Source of the DNA: a virus
DNA: 36,625 bases
Virus record (IMG/VR): IMGVR_UViG_3300030333_001165
Location: 2,125-38,749 of that record
Strand: one strand, 5' to 3'
The translations under genes and the position numbers were made by a program. The notes beneath the pieces were generated by a model, which was not told the origin of the DNA, made no database searches, and saw only the letters and a program-made list of their open reading frames with translations. Within the stretch, counting starts at the first letter, position 1; each line of letters starts with the position of its first letter. This document shows positions 6,331-12,186 of the stretch, piece after piece.

Positions 6331-6553
6331 AATGTTTACTCATTAAGAGGTCTACATAATGAACTATTTTATCTAAATCTTGTTCTTTACCTTTATCTTT
6401 ATATCGACATATATATTTAATTATATTTCCTTCGCAAAATCCTAAATTATTTTCTAGTATAAATGTTATAGGTTGTATCTTAAAATTTTTATAATGATCT
6501 CCTCCGACTTGTCTTTCGGTAGGATCAGGATGTTTGTTTAAATGATGTGTCAT
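6323..6553 (-). CDS. DUF3310-family protein (nucleotide-kinase-associated domain)
   Basis: 76 residues. Carries the family signature VGGDHYKNFKIQPITFILEN then GFCEGNIIKYICRYKDKGKEQDLDKI. DUF3310 domains occur alone in many phages and as part of the T7 gp1.7 nucleotide kinase, so a link to nucleotide metabolism is established knowledge for relatives. A kinase activity for this short stand-alone form is not. It sits among recombination genes and overlaps both neighbours by a few bases. Confidence 0.88.
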   Translation of the reverse strand: MTHHLNKHPDPTERQVGGDHYKNFKIQPITFILENNLGFCEGNIIKYICRYKDKGKEQDLDKIVHYVDLLMSKHYE

Positions 6554-6741
6554 TTTATCTCCTTACATTTACCACAGTACCAATATAATCCGTTGCTTAA
6601 TATTAAATCATTAGCAACGCAGTTACACTTTGCTGGTCTGTTTTTTTCTTTGTATTTTTCTTTTTCTGGTGGAGTTAAGGAATCGAAATATGTTCCTACT
6701 TTTATTCTTGGCTGTCTTTTTCTTCTAGTTTTATTGTGCAT
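6550..6741 (-). CDS. Small zinc-ribbon protein
   Basis: 63 residues. The basic N-terminus is followed by CNC (about residues 39-41) and CGKC (56-59), making four cysteines in two knuckles (CxC...CxxC) around GLYWY, the usual form of a tiny zinc ribbon. It probably binds nucleic acid or a protein partner. The ATGA overlap with the DUF3310 start and the overlap with the XRE gene upstream place it inside the same transcript as the repressor. Confidence 0.75.
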   Translation of the reverse strand: MHNKTRRKRQPRIKVGTYFDSLTPPEKEKYKEKNRPAKCNCVANDLILSNGLYWYCGKCKEIK

Positions 6742-6935
6742 CCTAAACTATCTGCCCAACAACAAAATAAAAATCCACTTGGCCTCCTTATACCAGCTTC
6801 CCATTTAGACACTAAACCTTTAGCTACACCCAATATATCATCCATATCTATTTGAGTATACCCAAGTTTGTGTCTTTTTTCGACAAACTGTGTAATGATT
6901 TCGGTATGAAATTTTTCACCTAATGCTTTAGCCAT
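6702..6935 (-). CDS. XRE/Cro-type helix-turn-helix regulator
   Basis: 77 residues. LGYTQIDMDDILGVAKGLVSKWEAGIRRPSG (about 24-54) is a classical XRE helix-turn-helix, with the recognition helix at KGLVSKWEAG. It has its own sigma70-type promoter whose -10 is only about 6 bases before the ATG, and two inverted repeats lie across that promoter (6933-6976). It is therefore probably an autorepressor controlling itself and the downstream recombination operon. There is no integrase in the window, so a lysogeny function is not indicated. Confidence 0.85.
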   Translation of the reverse strand: MAKALGEKFHTEIITQFVEKRHKLGYTQIDMDDILGVAKGLVSKWEAGIRRPSGFLFCCWADSLGCTIKLEEKDSQE

Positions 6936-6976
6936 ACATTATTGTATGACTAAAATATCGTAACTGTCAAGTTACG
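6933..6976 (-). promoter_or_regulatory. Promoter and twin operators of the XRE regulator
   Basis: On the minus strand TTGACA (6970-6965) and TACAAT (6946-6941) are separated by 18 bases, a near-consensus sigma70 promoter. Two perfect inverted repeats overlap it. CGTAACT-gtca-AGTTACG (6959-6976, 7-bp arms) covers the -35. CATACA-ttat-TGTATG (6933-6948, 6-bp arms) covers the -10 and the start codon. Centres are 27 bp apart. The predicted start site falls on or next to the ATG at 6935, so the mRNA may be leaderless, as for lambda cI from PRM. Confidence 0.75.
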
Positions 6977-7724
6977 CCTTTGGTTTATCTTTCACAAACA
7001 TCACCTTATTATGTTCTCCCCAGTTATAGATAGATTCAATAACTTCTACATAATCTGAGGCATTAGTACAATGTACCAGCTTCCTGCTGTTCATTTTGAG
7101 CTTTCTTAACCATTTAGTTTTGTTAAATTGTTTTTGATACATTACTCTTAACATAGCGAATAAGAATGTTCTTCTATTCCATCCTTCATAGTAATCTTTC
7201 ATTTTTCTAAGATATGTAGCAGTTGCTTTTGAATGTTCTAAATCAATTATTTCTAATCTACCTTCTTTGAAGGATTCTGTTGCAGCTTTTGAGTAGCCAC
7301 CATAGATTAGCTCTAATGTAACGAAGTTTGGCATTTGAAAGCTGCGTTTAAACCAATCAAATACATGATAGGGTTTTGTATGATAGTCTTTAGGATGATT
7401 TAATTTCTCTACTTCCATATGAGAATGTAGATAATCAGCGAAATCCCAATTCTTAGCATTTCTATTTATCTGTCTGACATCACCCAGAGTAACATCACCA
7501 TCAGCTGTCACATAGTACAGAGGCAGTCCTAACTCCTTAAGGACATGGTATCTGTGTTGTCCGTCAATGATTTCATTCTTCTCATTGACTATGATAGGTG
7601 TTGGAACGTACTTCTCCTCAATAGATTTTCTCAATGCAAGCATATGATTTCTATTGATGGGTCTATTTCCATCAAGAAATTTGAATTGAGAGTAGTCCTT
7701 TGTTACTTTAACCTGTTTTTTCAT
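6972..7724 (-). CDS. ParB/sulfiredoxin-fold (ParB-N-like) protein
   Basis: 250 residues. The N-terminal 85 residues form the ParB nuclease-type domain: FKFLDGNRPINRNHMLALRK, VPTPIIVNEKNEIIDGQHR and YHVLKELGLPLYYV, where IIDGQHR is the nucleotide-binding motif. The C-terminal 160 residues are helical with YEGWNRRTFLFAMLRVMYQK and no motif I know. Phage proteins of this type are annotated as ParB-like nucleases or DNA-binding factors. Partitioning is unlikely without a ParA. It lies upstream of the repressor, and its stop codon is inside the repressor operator. Confidence 0.85.
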   Translation of the reverse strand: MKKQVKVTKDYSQFKFLDGNRPINRNHMLALRKSIEEKYVPTPIIVNEKNEIIDGQHRYHVLKELGLPLYYVTADGDVTLGDVRQINRNAKNWDFADYLHSHMEVEKLNHPKDYHTKPYHVFDWFKRSFQMPNFVTLELIYGGYSKAATESFKEGRLEIIDLEHSKATATYLRKMKDYYEGWNRRTFLFAMLRVMYQKQFNKTKWLRKLKMNSRKLVHCTNASDYVEVIESIYNWGEHNKVMFVKDKPKA

Positions 7725-7978
7725 TGTCTGTCCTCTATTTTATGTTCTAGATCAGTTATTTGACTTTTTAATGTACTAATAGACGTTTTTAAGTCTAAAT
7801 TGACATCATTCCTGATCTGTTTGCAAAATGCTCTTATAAGATGGAATACATCCATATCTCTTACGTTTATATATTCAGCTTTGCTGTTAGAATAATATGT
7901 TTCTTCGATATTCCACATATCTGTTGGAACATTTATTCCTAATCTGTGTAGTCCACTTAATAATTCATGTGTTTGCAT
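7721..7978 (-). CDS. Hypothetical protein with C-terminal coiled coil
   Basis: 85 residues. Residues 1-45 appear folded (LLSGLHRLGINVPTDMWNIE). Residues 55-85, SISTLKSQITDLEHKIEDRQ at the end, show heptad spacing suggesting a dimeric coiled coil. The start is supported by GGAG 5-6 bases upstream (AATGGAGTAATT before ATG). It overlaps the ParB-like gene by 4 bases, so the two are probably co-translated. Upstream is the long structured gene-free region 7985-8370, which would form its 5' leader. Confidence 0.7.
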   Translation of the reverse strand: MQTHELLSGLHRLGINVPTDMWNIEETYYSNSKAEYINVRDMDVFHLIRAFCKQIRNDVNLDLKTSISTLKSQITDLEHKIEDRQ

Positions 7979-7984
7979 AATTAC

Positions 7985-8370
7985 TCCATTAAATTAAAAT
8001 CTTGCGAGGGATACCCTACCGTCTATCCCCTCAGTTCTGTATCTTACGTTGGGAGAGCAAGATTATATTGTTTCTTCACTTGCAATATATATTAGTGCTA
8101 GCATTGAAGAAAATGAGGGAGGCGTGAGCTGAGCTGACTAGCCTCCCCAAAGTAAATAGAGCTACTAATATATACAGGTGCAAACACCCAGCGTTTCACA
8201 GCTATTTACTTAACCATTGGGGGAGTAGTTAGGGCTTTGCCCATAATATACCTACTCCCTGAAGTGGATAAACCATTAGTATCTTTTTACAAAGACGTTT
8301 CCTATTCAATATATTTGGAAACTCAATCACACTTCCCTATGATACTTTGCATAGCTACTCAAATTGGGAA
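7985..8370. ncRNA. Candidate structured RNA region with interlocking helices
   Basis: No convincing ORF, but dense complementarity. Helices: 7999-8006/8058-8065 (8 bp) enclosing 8007-8013/8026-8033; 8072-8079/8106-8113 (8 bp); 8087-8100/8161-8175 (14 bp, one bulge); 8118-8124/8142-8148 (7 bp); 8151-8160/8203-8212 (10 bp); 8078-8081-type GNRA-like hairpin actually at 8178-8181/8186-8189; 8221-8228/8252-8259 with inner 8232-8235/8239-8242. Further left-over stems GTTTCC/GGAAAC and CTATG/CATAG lie in 8296-8355. Three helices cross each other, so they form pseudoknots or alternative states. Likely strand is minus, by neighbouring genes; no wobble evidence settles it. Confidence 0.6.
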
Positions 8371-8526
8371 TTATTTTTTACCCACTTCTTCTATACTTAA
8401 GTCATCAATCTCGTAATCTAAATCTTCTAACCATGTAATGATTTCAGATTTGATATGTGTTGTGTCAAACCAACTATCATCATCTTCTTTTTTTCTTTTA
8501 AGTTTAAAATTAACATTCCATTCCAT
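8371..8526 (-). CDS. 51-residue acidic hypothetical protein
   Basis: Starts MEWNVNFKLKRKKEDDDSWF and continues with a helical, acidic part containing HIKSEIITWLEDLDYEIDDL. GAGG stands 5 bases before the ATG. It lies alone between two structured gaps, giving it a clear protein-like composition against non-coding surroundings. Small proteins of the same plan (strand, Lys-rich turn, then WLEDL helix) are what one expects in marine phage early regions, but I cannot name a family. Function unknown. Confidence 0.65.
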   Translation of the reverse strand: MEWNVNFKLKRKKEDDDSWFDTTHIKSEIITWLEDLDYEIDDLSIEEVGKK

Positions 8527-8544
8527 AGTTACCTCATCAATCCA

Positions 8545-8820
8545 TTGGGGGAGTAAATTTCCCTCATCAAAAGGTCATACTTACTCCCTAATTCTACTAT
8601 ATAATTTATGTTAGTCGCCATTATATGGGCTTGTGAGGAGCTACCTTCGTTTTTAGTAGAATGTTCTTTAAAACTGTAATGGGAAGTAATGGGTAGTATC
8701 CTGTTCCATATGCTTTGACCTATTGCCATTACTCCCCCATTGAAGATGGATTTGTTTCTAAGATTTTCCACCATCTTCTATTCAGAAGGTATTTATGTGA
8801 CGCTTGACCACACTTCTGAA
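8545..8820. other. Non-coding array of three hairpins downstream of the DUF932-like gene
   Basis: Stem 1: GGGAGTAA 8549-8556 / TTACTCCC 8581-8588. Stem 2: AATGGG 8678-8683 + AGTAATGG 8685-8692 pair with CCATTACT 8726-8733 + CCCATT 8736-8741. Stem 3: TTCAGAAG 8781-8788 / CTTCTGAA 8813-8820, with inner TGTG 8796-8799 / CACA 8809-8812, right after the DUF932-like stop codon. An open frame (8529-8774, minus) crosses the first two, but its ends are dictated by the hairpins and it looks unlike protein. No U-runs follow, so terminator function is unlikely. Confidence 0.6.
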
Positions 8821-8822
8821 AC

Positions 8823-9722
8823 TCAAAAATTAGATGCTATTGCAGCTGGTGCAAAGCCTCTTAAATTAGTTTTTGGTTTGTTAATCAAATTCAACCAATA
8901 TTCTGATTCAACCATCTTACTTATCTTAGTTGATCTATCTCTAATTTTATTCATCTTATAACCTCTACCTTTTGGGTGTGATGCCCAATCTGTAGCTGTT
9001 TGATAAACTGAATATAAATTACTTCCTAATCTTGATTGATATTTATTCCATAATTCACCAAGCTGCTTCATATATAAATCAGAGTATCCATTGGTATATA
9101 ATTTCTTAGGTTTCTTTGCTATTGTTCTTCTGAATAATGTTTGAACATCATCATCATTAACACTAACTCCTGCAACCTGTTCTAGAAATTCAGGATATTC
9201 TTGAAAGTTTTGAATAGCTGTTGTTATATCTGTACCAGTCATTTGTGATTTTCGTATCCAGTTCTTTTTACTTAATGCTTGTATTTTCCATGCAGAAGTA
9301 AATTGTCCATTCATACAAATGATACATAGTGGCCCAAATATCCATTGTTCCGCCCAACCTAAATCATAGCTTGACCAAGACCACATGGTTAATTGGTATT
9401 TTTCATTTCTATTATTAATTTTAAAATCATATGTTTCTTCAGGAAATCTCATAATCCTAGAGAATCTTTTACCTTGCAAATGCAACTTATCTTCTACGAT
9501 AATTTGTTTTCCATATTGGCTCACTCCTTCGCCAATCATATTTGCAAATTCTTCATATGTTCTCATATTATCAGCACTCTTTTTACTTACTACTGATAAA
9601 TAATTACCTTCTGTATCATACAATGCTACTCTATCAGGTATTTCCCAACTGGTATTATCAAAGTATGTAATCATTGGTCTTATATCTAACTGAACATTAC
9701 AGCTTGGACTTATTTGATACAT
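8823..9722 (-). CDS. DUF932-like phage protein
   Basis: 299 residues. The overall plan (an N-terminal beta domain, FGPLCIICMNGQFTSAW in the middle, and a C-terminal NLYSVYQTATDWASHPKGRG followed by RDRSTKISKMVESEYWLNLI) matches the DUF932 or 'phage/plasmid-like' family, whose members are abundant and often early-expressed. Biochemical function is unknown; an antirestriction or DNA-metabolism role is sometimes assumed. The start has GGAG 8 bases upstream (AAGGAGAAAAAAA before ATG). It is the largest gene of the minus-strand arm and is followed by hairpins rather than another gene. Confidence 0.75.
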   Translation of the reverse strand: MYQISPSCNVQLDIRPMITYFDNTSWEIPDRVALYDTEGNYLSVVSKKSADNMRTYEEFANMIGEGVSQYGKQIIVEDKLHLQGKRFSRIMRFPEETYDFKINNRNEKYQLTMWSWSSYDLGWAEQWIFGPLCIICMNGQFTSAWKIQALSKKNWIRKSQMTGTDITTAIQNFQEYPEFLEQVAGVSVNDDDVQTLFRRTIAKKPKKLYTNGYSDLYMKQLGELWNKYQSRLGSNLYSVYQTATDWASHPKGRGYKMNKIRDRSTKISKMVESEYWLNLINKPKTNLRGFAPAAIASNF

Positions 9723-9825
9723 TTTTTTTCTCCTTATCTAGTTTTAAATCAGGTTTATAAACATTAACTTTACGCTTATGTTTCTTATAAACAGCTTTGA
9801 ATCGTCTTTTCTTTTCTTCATTCAT
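9697..9825 (-). CDS. 42-residue lysine-rich peptide
   Basis: MNEEKKRRFKAVYKKHKRKV followed by a short tail. It is strongly basic and likely binds nucleic acid or is disordered. The ATG lies in an ATGAATGA overlap with the preceding small gene, giving coupled translation. The last 26 bases overlap the DUF932-like gene start, and that gene's ribosome binding site lies inside this ORF. Too short for a family assignment. Confidence 0.5.
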   Translation of the reverse strand: MNEEKKRRFKAVYKKHKRKVNVYKPDLKLDKEKKNVSNKSKL

Positions 9826-9979
9826 ATCTGTTATACCTTTGTTTTAATATTTTTGATAAACGTTCCCAAATAATTCTATTGAGAATGTCTTGTGGTTTAT
9901 ATGGTTCTCTTAGAGTAATTTTATCTAGTTTCATTTTACAAGATAATATTCTCGCCAACCAACTTAACTTATGAACCAT
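9818..9979 (-). CDS. 53-residue basic hypothetical protein
   Basis: MVHKLSWLARILSCKMKLDK then PYKPQDILNRIIWERLSKIL and a basic tail. Two amphipathic helices are plausible. Its stop overlaps the next start (ATGAATGA) and its start overlaps the possible 22-residue peptide upstream. No clear ribosome binding site is seen, so it may depend on translational coupling. Function unknown. Confidence 0.5.
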   Translation of the reverse strand: MVHKLSWLARILSCKMKLDKITLREPYKPQDILNRIIWERLSKILKQRYNRYE

Positions 9980-10037
9980 AGTATAATACCATGGTTATTC
10001 CTATTAAGATTATAATTGGTACTATTGCCCAATACAT
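9969..10037 (-). CDS. Possible 22-residue hydrophobic membrane peptide
   Basis: M-Y-W-A-I-V-P-I-I-I-L-I-G-I-T-M-V-L-Y-Y-G-S: almost entirely hydrophobic, one transmembrane helix. It overlaps the end of the upstream 66-residue gene by 16 bases and the start of the downstream gene by 11. There is no strong ribosome binding site, so support rests on composition and on its place within a run of similar micro-genes. Tentative. Confidence 0.3.
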   Translation of the reverse strand: MYWAIVPIIILIGITMVLYYGS

Positions 10038-10222
10038 TTTACATTTTCCATGAGTTTATTATCATCTACATAGTCGTCTGGTGGACTTGGATATTCTTGA
10101 GGGTTATTTACTTCTTCCCACATATCTTCATAATGTTCACCATGTCTTTTAAGAAAATCTGCTTTAGTCATTGTTGCAGCATCTTCTTCTAATTCCATTA
10201 ACCAGTCTTTTGTTTTGCTCAT
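10022..10222 (-). CDS. Small acidic hypothetical protein
   Basis: 66 residues, acidic: MSKTKDWLMELEEDAATMTK, a helical FLKRHGEHYEDMWEEVNNP, then a Pro/Asp-rich tail. It shares one base with the preceding gene at 10222. The composition suggests a soluble protein, possibly a DNA mimic or a protein-binding inhibitor such as small early T7 proteins, but that is guesswork from charge alone. Confidence 0.65.
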   Translation of the reverse strand: MSKTKDWLMELEEDAATMTKADFLKRHGEHYEDMWEEVNNPQEYPSPPDDYVDDNKLMENVKCIGQ

Positions 10223-10431
10223 TATTCCACCTCAATGATTACTTCGTTACTTTTACCCTTAGTGGTATTATATTTAATTTTAATAGAGGTAATTTTTGAA
10301 AAATCCTCTGAGCGTATCTCGGACTCCTCTAATCCGCTTGGTCTCCATGTTTTTGCCTTAATGACAATTTTACTATTAGGGGATATAATAGATAACTTAT
10401 TTAAGGTGTCGGTTAATTGATTAATATTCAT
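10222..10431 (-). CDS. Small hypothetical protein
   Basis: 69 residues. MNINQLTDTLNKLSIISPNS, a central KIVIKAKTWRPSG strand, and a second strand pair KITSIKIKYN...EVIIEVE, suggesting a compact alpha/beta fold. The start lies in an ATGA overlap with the 26-residue membrane peptide upstream, and it abuts the next gene. No known motif. Confidence 0.65.
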   Translation of the reverse strand: MNINQLTDTLNKLSIISPNSKIVIKAKTWRPSGLEESEIRSEDFSKITSIKIKYNTTKGKSNEVIIEVE

Positions 10432-10508
10432 AATGCTGCTCCTATTAAGGTTATGGTGGTGAAACAGATACTAAAAGATATAATAAATCCTAGTACGAAT
10501 GATTTCAT
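10428..10508 (-). CDS. 26-residue membrane peptide
   Basis: M-K-S-F-V-L-G-F-I-I-S-F-S-I-C-F-T-T-I-T-L-I-G-A-A-L, a single hydrophobic helix after one lysine. It is well supported for its size: a consensus AGGAGG site stands 6 bases before the ATG (within the previous gene), and both ends are 4-base ATGA overlaps with flanking genes. Could act on the inner membrane during early infection; no function is known. Confidence 0.55.
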   Translation of the reverse strand: MKSFVLGFIISFSICFTTITLIGAAL

Positions 10509-10720
10509 TTTTTCCTCCTTGGTTTTTTATTAATTTTCCTACTAATACCTTGTGATAAGAAGATTATTCCTATCCATATTGGTGCTGATACTACACTTAT
10601 AACTAATGTTGGGTTTAATCCTAATGTTAGTAATGATAGTACTACCATGCTCCCTAATATGAGATAAATGATGATAAAACTTCCTATACTTTGAGCTTTC
10701 TCTTGGTATGCTTTTCTCAT
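10505..10720 (-). CDS. Small two-helix membrane protein
   Basis: 71 residues. Basic N-terminus, then transmembrane segments at about 12-34 (GSFIIIYLILGSMVVLSLLT) and 39-60 (TLVISVVSAPIWIGIIFLSQ), and a very basic C-terminus (RKINKKPRRKK), giving both ends in the cytoplasm by the positive-inside rule. AAAGGAG before the ATG supports the start. It is the first gene after the terminator at 10798-10829, so it probably has its own promoter or a leader in 10734-10771. Confidence 0.75.
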   Translation of the reverse strand: MRKAYQEKAQSIGSFIIIYLILGSMVVLSLLTLGLNPTLVISVVSAPIWIGIIFLSQGISRKINKKPRRKK

Positions 10721-10733
10721 TATTTACTCCTTT

Positions 10734-10771
10734 GCATTCGGTATCGTGGCATCCTCACGCCTTCGGTATGC
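10734..10771 (-). promoter_or_regulatory. Hairpin/direct-repeat leader of the two-helix membrane gene
   Basis: Outer GCAT 10734-10737 / ATGC 10768-10771 and inner CGTG 10745-10748 / CACG 10756-10759 pair around a 7-base loop. The octamer TTCGGTAT occurs twice (10737-10744 and 10762-10769). It sits between the terminator and the ribosome binding site of the next minus-strand gene, a logical place for an operator or a folded 5' leader. GC is clearly higher than in flanking DNA. Confidence 0.35.
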
Positions 10772-10797
10772 TCACTTTTCCTGATGCGTTTTTTTTT

Positions 10798-10829
10798 AAA
10801 AAAGGGCAGTTATTTTTTAACCACCCTTT
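10798..10829 (-). terminator. Intrinsic terminator after the 168-residue gene
   Basis: Minus strand: AAAGGGTGGTTA (10829-10818) pairs with TAACTGCCCTTT (10812-10801), 12 bp including two G-U pairs, with a 5-base A loop. The stem runs directly into TTTTTT on the minus strand. The G-U pairs exist only in the minus-strand transcript, which matches the direction of the gene ending at 10846. Confidence 0.8.
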
Positions 10830-10845
10830 AGTTTTAATGAATATT

Positions 10846-11352
10846 CTAAACTCTAGTTTCCAGAGTTTTTTCAAGATTAAGAATATAATCTGACATATCT
10901 TTGTCAAAAGTTTTCTTCTTAACCACACTTGAATTTGCGTCACCAGTATCTTTACTAAATGAAACCCATGTAGATTTCGTGTGATTATAATATTCTTCTG
11001 ATAACGAATTGATTATTGGATTAACAAAGTTAATTACTATCATATTAGAAATCTTTTTATCTAATTCTTTAAGCATATCCACTTTGTTTAAATCTGTTTC
11101 AGGCATTCTATCAAGATTCTTTAATTTACTCTGAATACCCATATTCCATTTTTTTCTATTTTCTTTTTGATAATGGAATGTTTGTGTTAAACCAGATAAT
11201 ATATAATCAAATGATTTTTCTATATCGTCATCTTGATTAGTGACTTCCTTGATTATATTTTTAACTGCTTTTCTCATAATATCTGCAACTTTTTCGCCTA
11301 ATACATGAGAATTTGATATTCTACTTTGTTGTTCTGGTGTTAGCTTTGTCAT
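10846..11352 (-). CDS. Hypothetical helical protein
   Basis: 168 residues, mostly alpha-helical and charged. It starts MTKLTPEQQSRISNSHVLGE and contains FDYILSGLTQTFHYQKENRK and KVDMLKELDKKISNMIVINF. No catalytic motif or membrane segment. It ends a transcription unit that runs from 12158, being followed by a good terminator. Its start overlaps the preceding gene by 32 bases. Function unknown; a role in early takeover is possible from position only. Confidence 0.7.
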   Translation of the reverse strand: MTKLTPEQQSRISNSHVLGEKVADIMRKAVKNIIKEVTNQDDDIEKSFDYILSGLTQTFHYQKENRKKWNMGIQSKLKNLDRMPETDLNKVDMLKELDKKISNMIVINFVNPIINSLSEEYYNHTKSTWVSFSKDTGDANSSVVKKKTFDKDMSDYILNLEKTLETRV

Positions 11353-11500
11353 TTTTATTTCCTTTCTTTTTTCTACTTATTTTTATATCGTAAGGCGATT
11401 TTTTGACTACTGTATCAACTATCTTTCCTCCATTTTCTTTTAACCACTCTATATCATCTGATAAGATATTAGAGATTAATTTTATCGATTTCACAATCAT
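11321..11500 (-). CDS. 59-residue basic hypothetical protein
   Basis: MIVKSIKLISNILSDDIEWL continues through KENGGKIVDTVVKKSPYDIK to a Lys-rich tail. GGAAGG lies about 7 bases before the ATG, supporting the start at 11500. The last 32 bases overlap the next gene in another frame. The segment EWLKENGGKIVDTVV looks like a real folded core. No family recognised. Confidence 0.55.
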   Translation of the reverse strand: MIVKSIKLISNILSDDIEWLKENGGKIVDTVVKKSPYDIKISRKKKGNKNDKANTRTTK

Positions 11501-11630
11501 GTTTTACCTTCCTTTCTATCAGTTCATAATGATTAATTCTATATTCAGACCATAAATACAGAGTCCATGTACCTAGAAACGATAAAATTAATACTAGATA
11601 CATAAATGCTATAACAATTAATGTTTTCAT
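11469..11630 (-). CDS. 53-residue single-pass membrane protein
   Basis: MKTLIVIAFMYLVLILSFLG begins a hydrophobic helix to about residue 29, followed by a charged tail (EYRINHYELIERKVKHDCEI). The start is an ATGA overlap with the gene upstream, and the tail overlaps the next gene by 32 bases. It could be a small inner-membrane anchored factor; function unknown. Confidence 0.55.
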   Translation of the reverse strand: MKTLIVIAFMYLVLILSFLGTWTLYLWSEYRINHYELIERKVKHDCEIDKINL

Positions 11631-11818
11631 CTTAAATCCTCCATTATATCTATGTTAAATTCTAATAATATATTACTTGCTAAAGCTGATACCATTTCAG
11701 TATTTCCAACACTTTGAGCTTGTTCTACATTAACCATAATATCTCTAAATCTATTATTATTATTATAAAGATATTCATATGTCGTATATGACTTATCAAT
11801 CGGTTTTTTATTTTCCAT
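11627..11818 (-). CDS. Small hypothetical protein
   Basis: 63 residues. MENKKPIDKSYTTYEYLYNN then a helical FRDIMVNVEQAQSVGNTEMV and an acidic end. A ribosome binding site AAGGAG is present before the ATG (AAAGGAGTATAAT). It is the second gene of the leftward unit beginning at 12158. No motif recognised. Confidence 0.65.
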   Translation of the reverse strand: MENKKPIDKSYTTYEYLYNNNNRFRDIMVNVEQAQSVGNTEMVSALASNILLEFNIDIMEDLR

Positions 11819-11819
11819 A

Positions 11820-12158
11820 TTATACTCCTTTATTTAAATAGTTTTCCATATCACATTCACATTCGATAAGATAGCAAGCCTCACAATATACATCAGGATT
11901 ACTATAAAACTCGATTTGGTCAGTGAATCTATTTATTTCTTTAAATATGAATAATCTTAATTCAGGGTCAGATTCGTTTTTTAATCTATCCTTTAATACT
12001 CTGATTACATTCTCTAATCTTTGAATTTTAAACCAGTTTTCATATTTATATTTCTTTAATTCTAAACTGCAATCTAATATCCATTTAGTTCTATTAAAGA
12101 TTTTCTTAATAAATAATTCTATTTTATATATTAATATTATTAAATTAACTTTATACAT
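11820..12158 (-). CDS. Hypothetical protein, first gene of the leftward unit
   Basis: 112 residues from ATG at 12158. This start is preferred to 12173 because AAAGGA stands 6 bases before it. The N-terminus MYKVNLIILIYKIELFIKKI is hydrophobic and may associate with the membrane. The middle is Lys/Arg-rich and helical (RLENVIRVLKDRLKNESD). The C-terminus has three cysteines in YCEACYLIECECDMENY, a possible metal site. It is the gene nearest the divergent non-coding region, so likely the first expressed on the minus strand. Confidence 0.65.
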   Translation of the reverse strand: MYKVNLIILIYKIELFIKKIFNRTKWILDCSLELKKYKYENWFKIQRLENVIRVLKDRLKNESDPELRLFIFKEINRFTDQIEFYSNPDVYCEACYLIECECDMENYLNKGV

Positions 12159-12186
12159 TGTATATCCTTTCATTTATCCATCAGAA

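Noticed and set aside
8529-8774. Minus-strand ORF of 81 residues
   Set aside because: It coincides with two strong hairpins (8549-8588 and 8678-8741), lacks a clear ribosome binding site with correct spacing, and its composition is not protein-like. Treated as non-coding.
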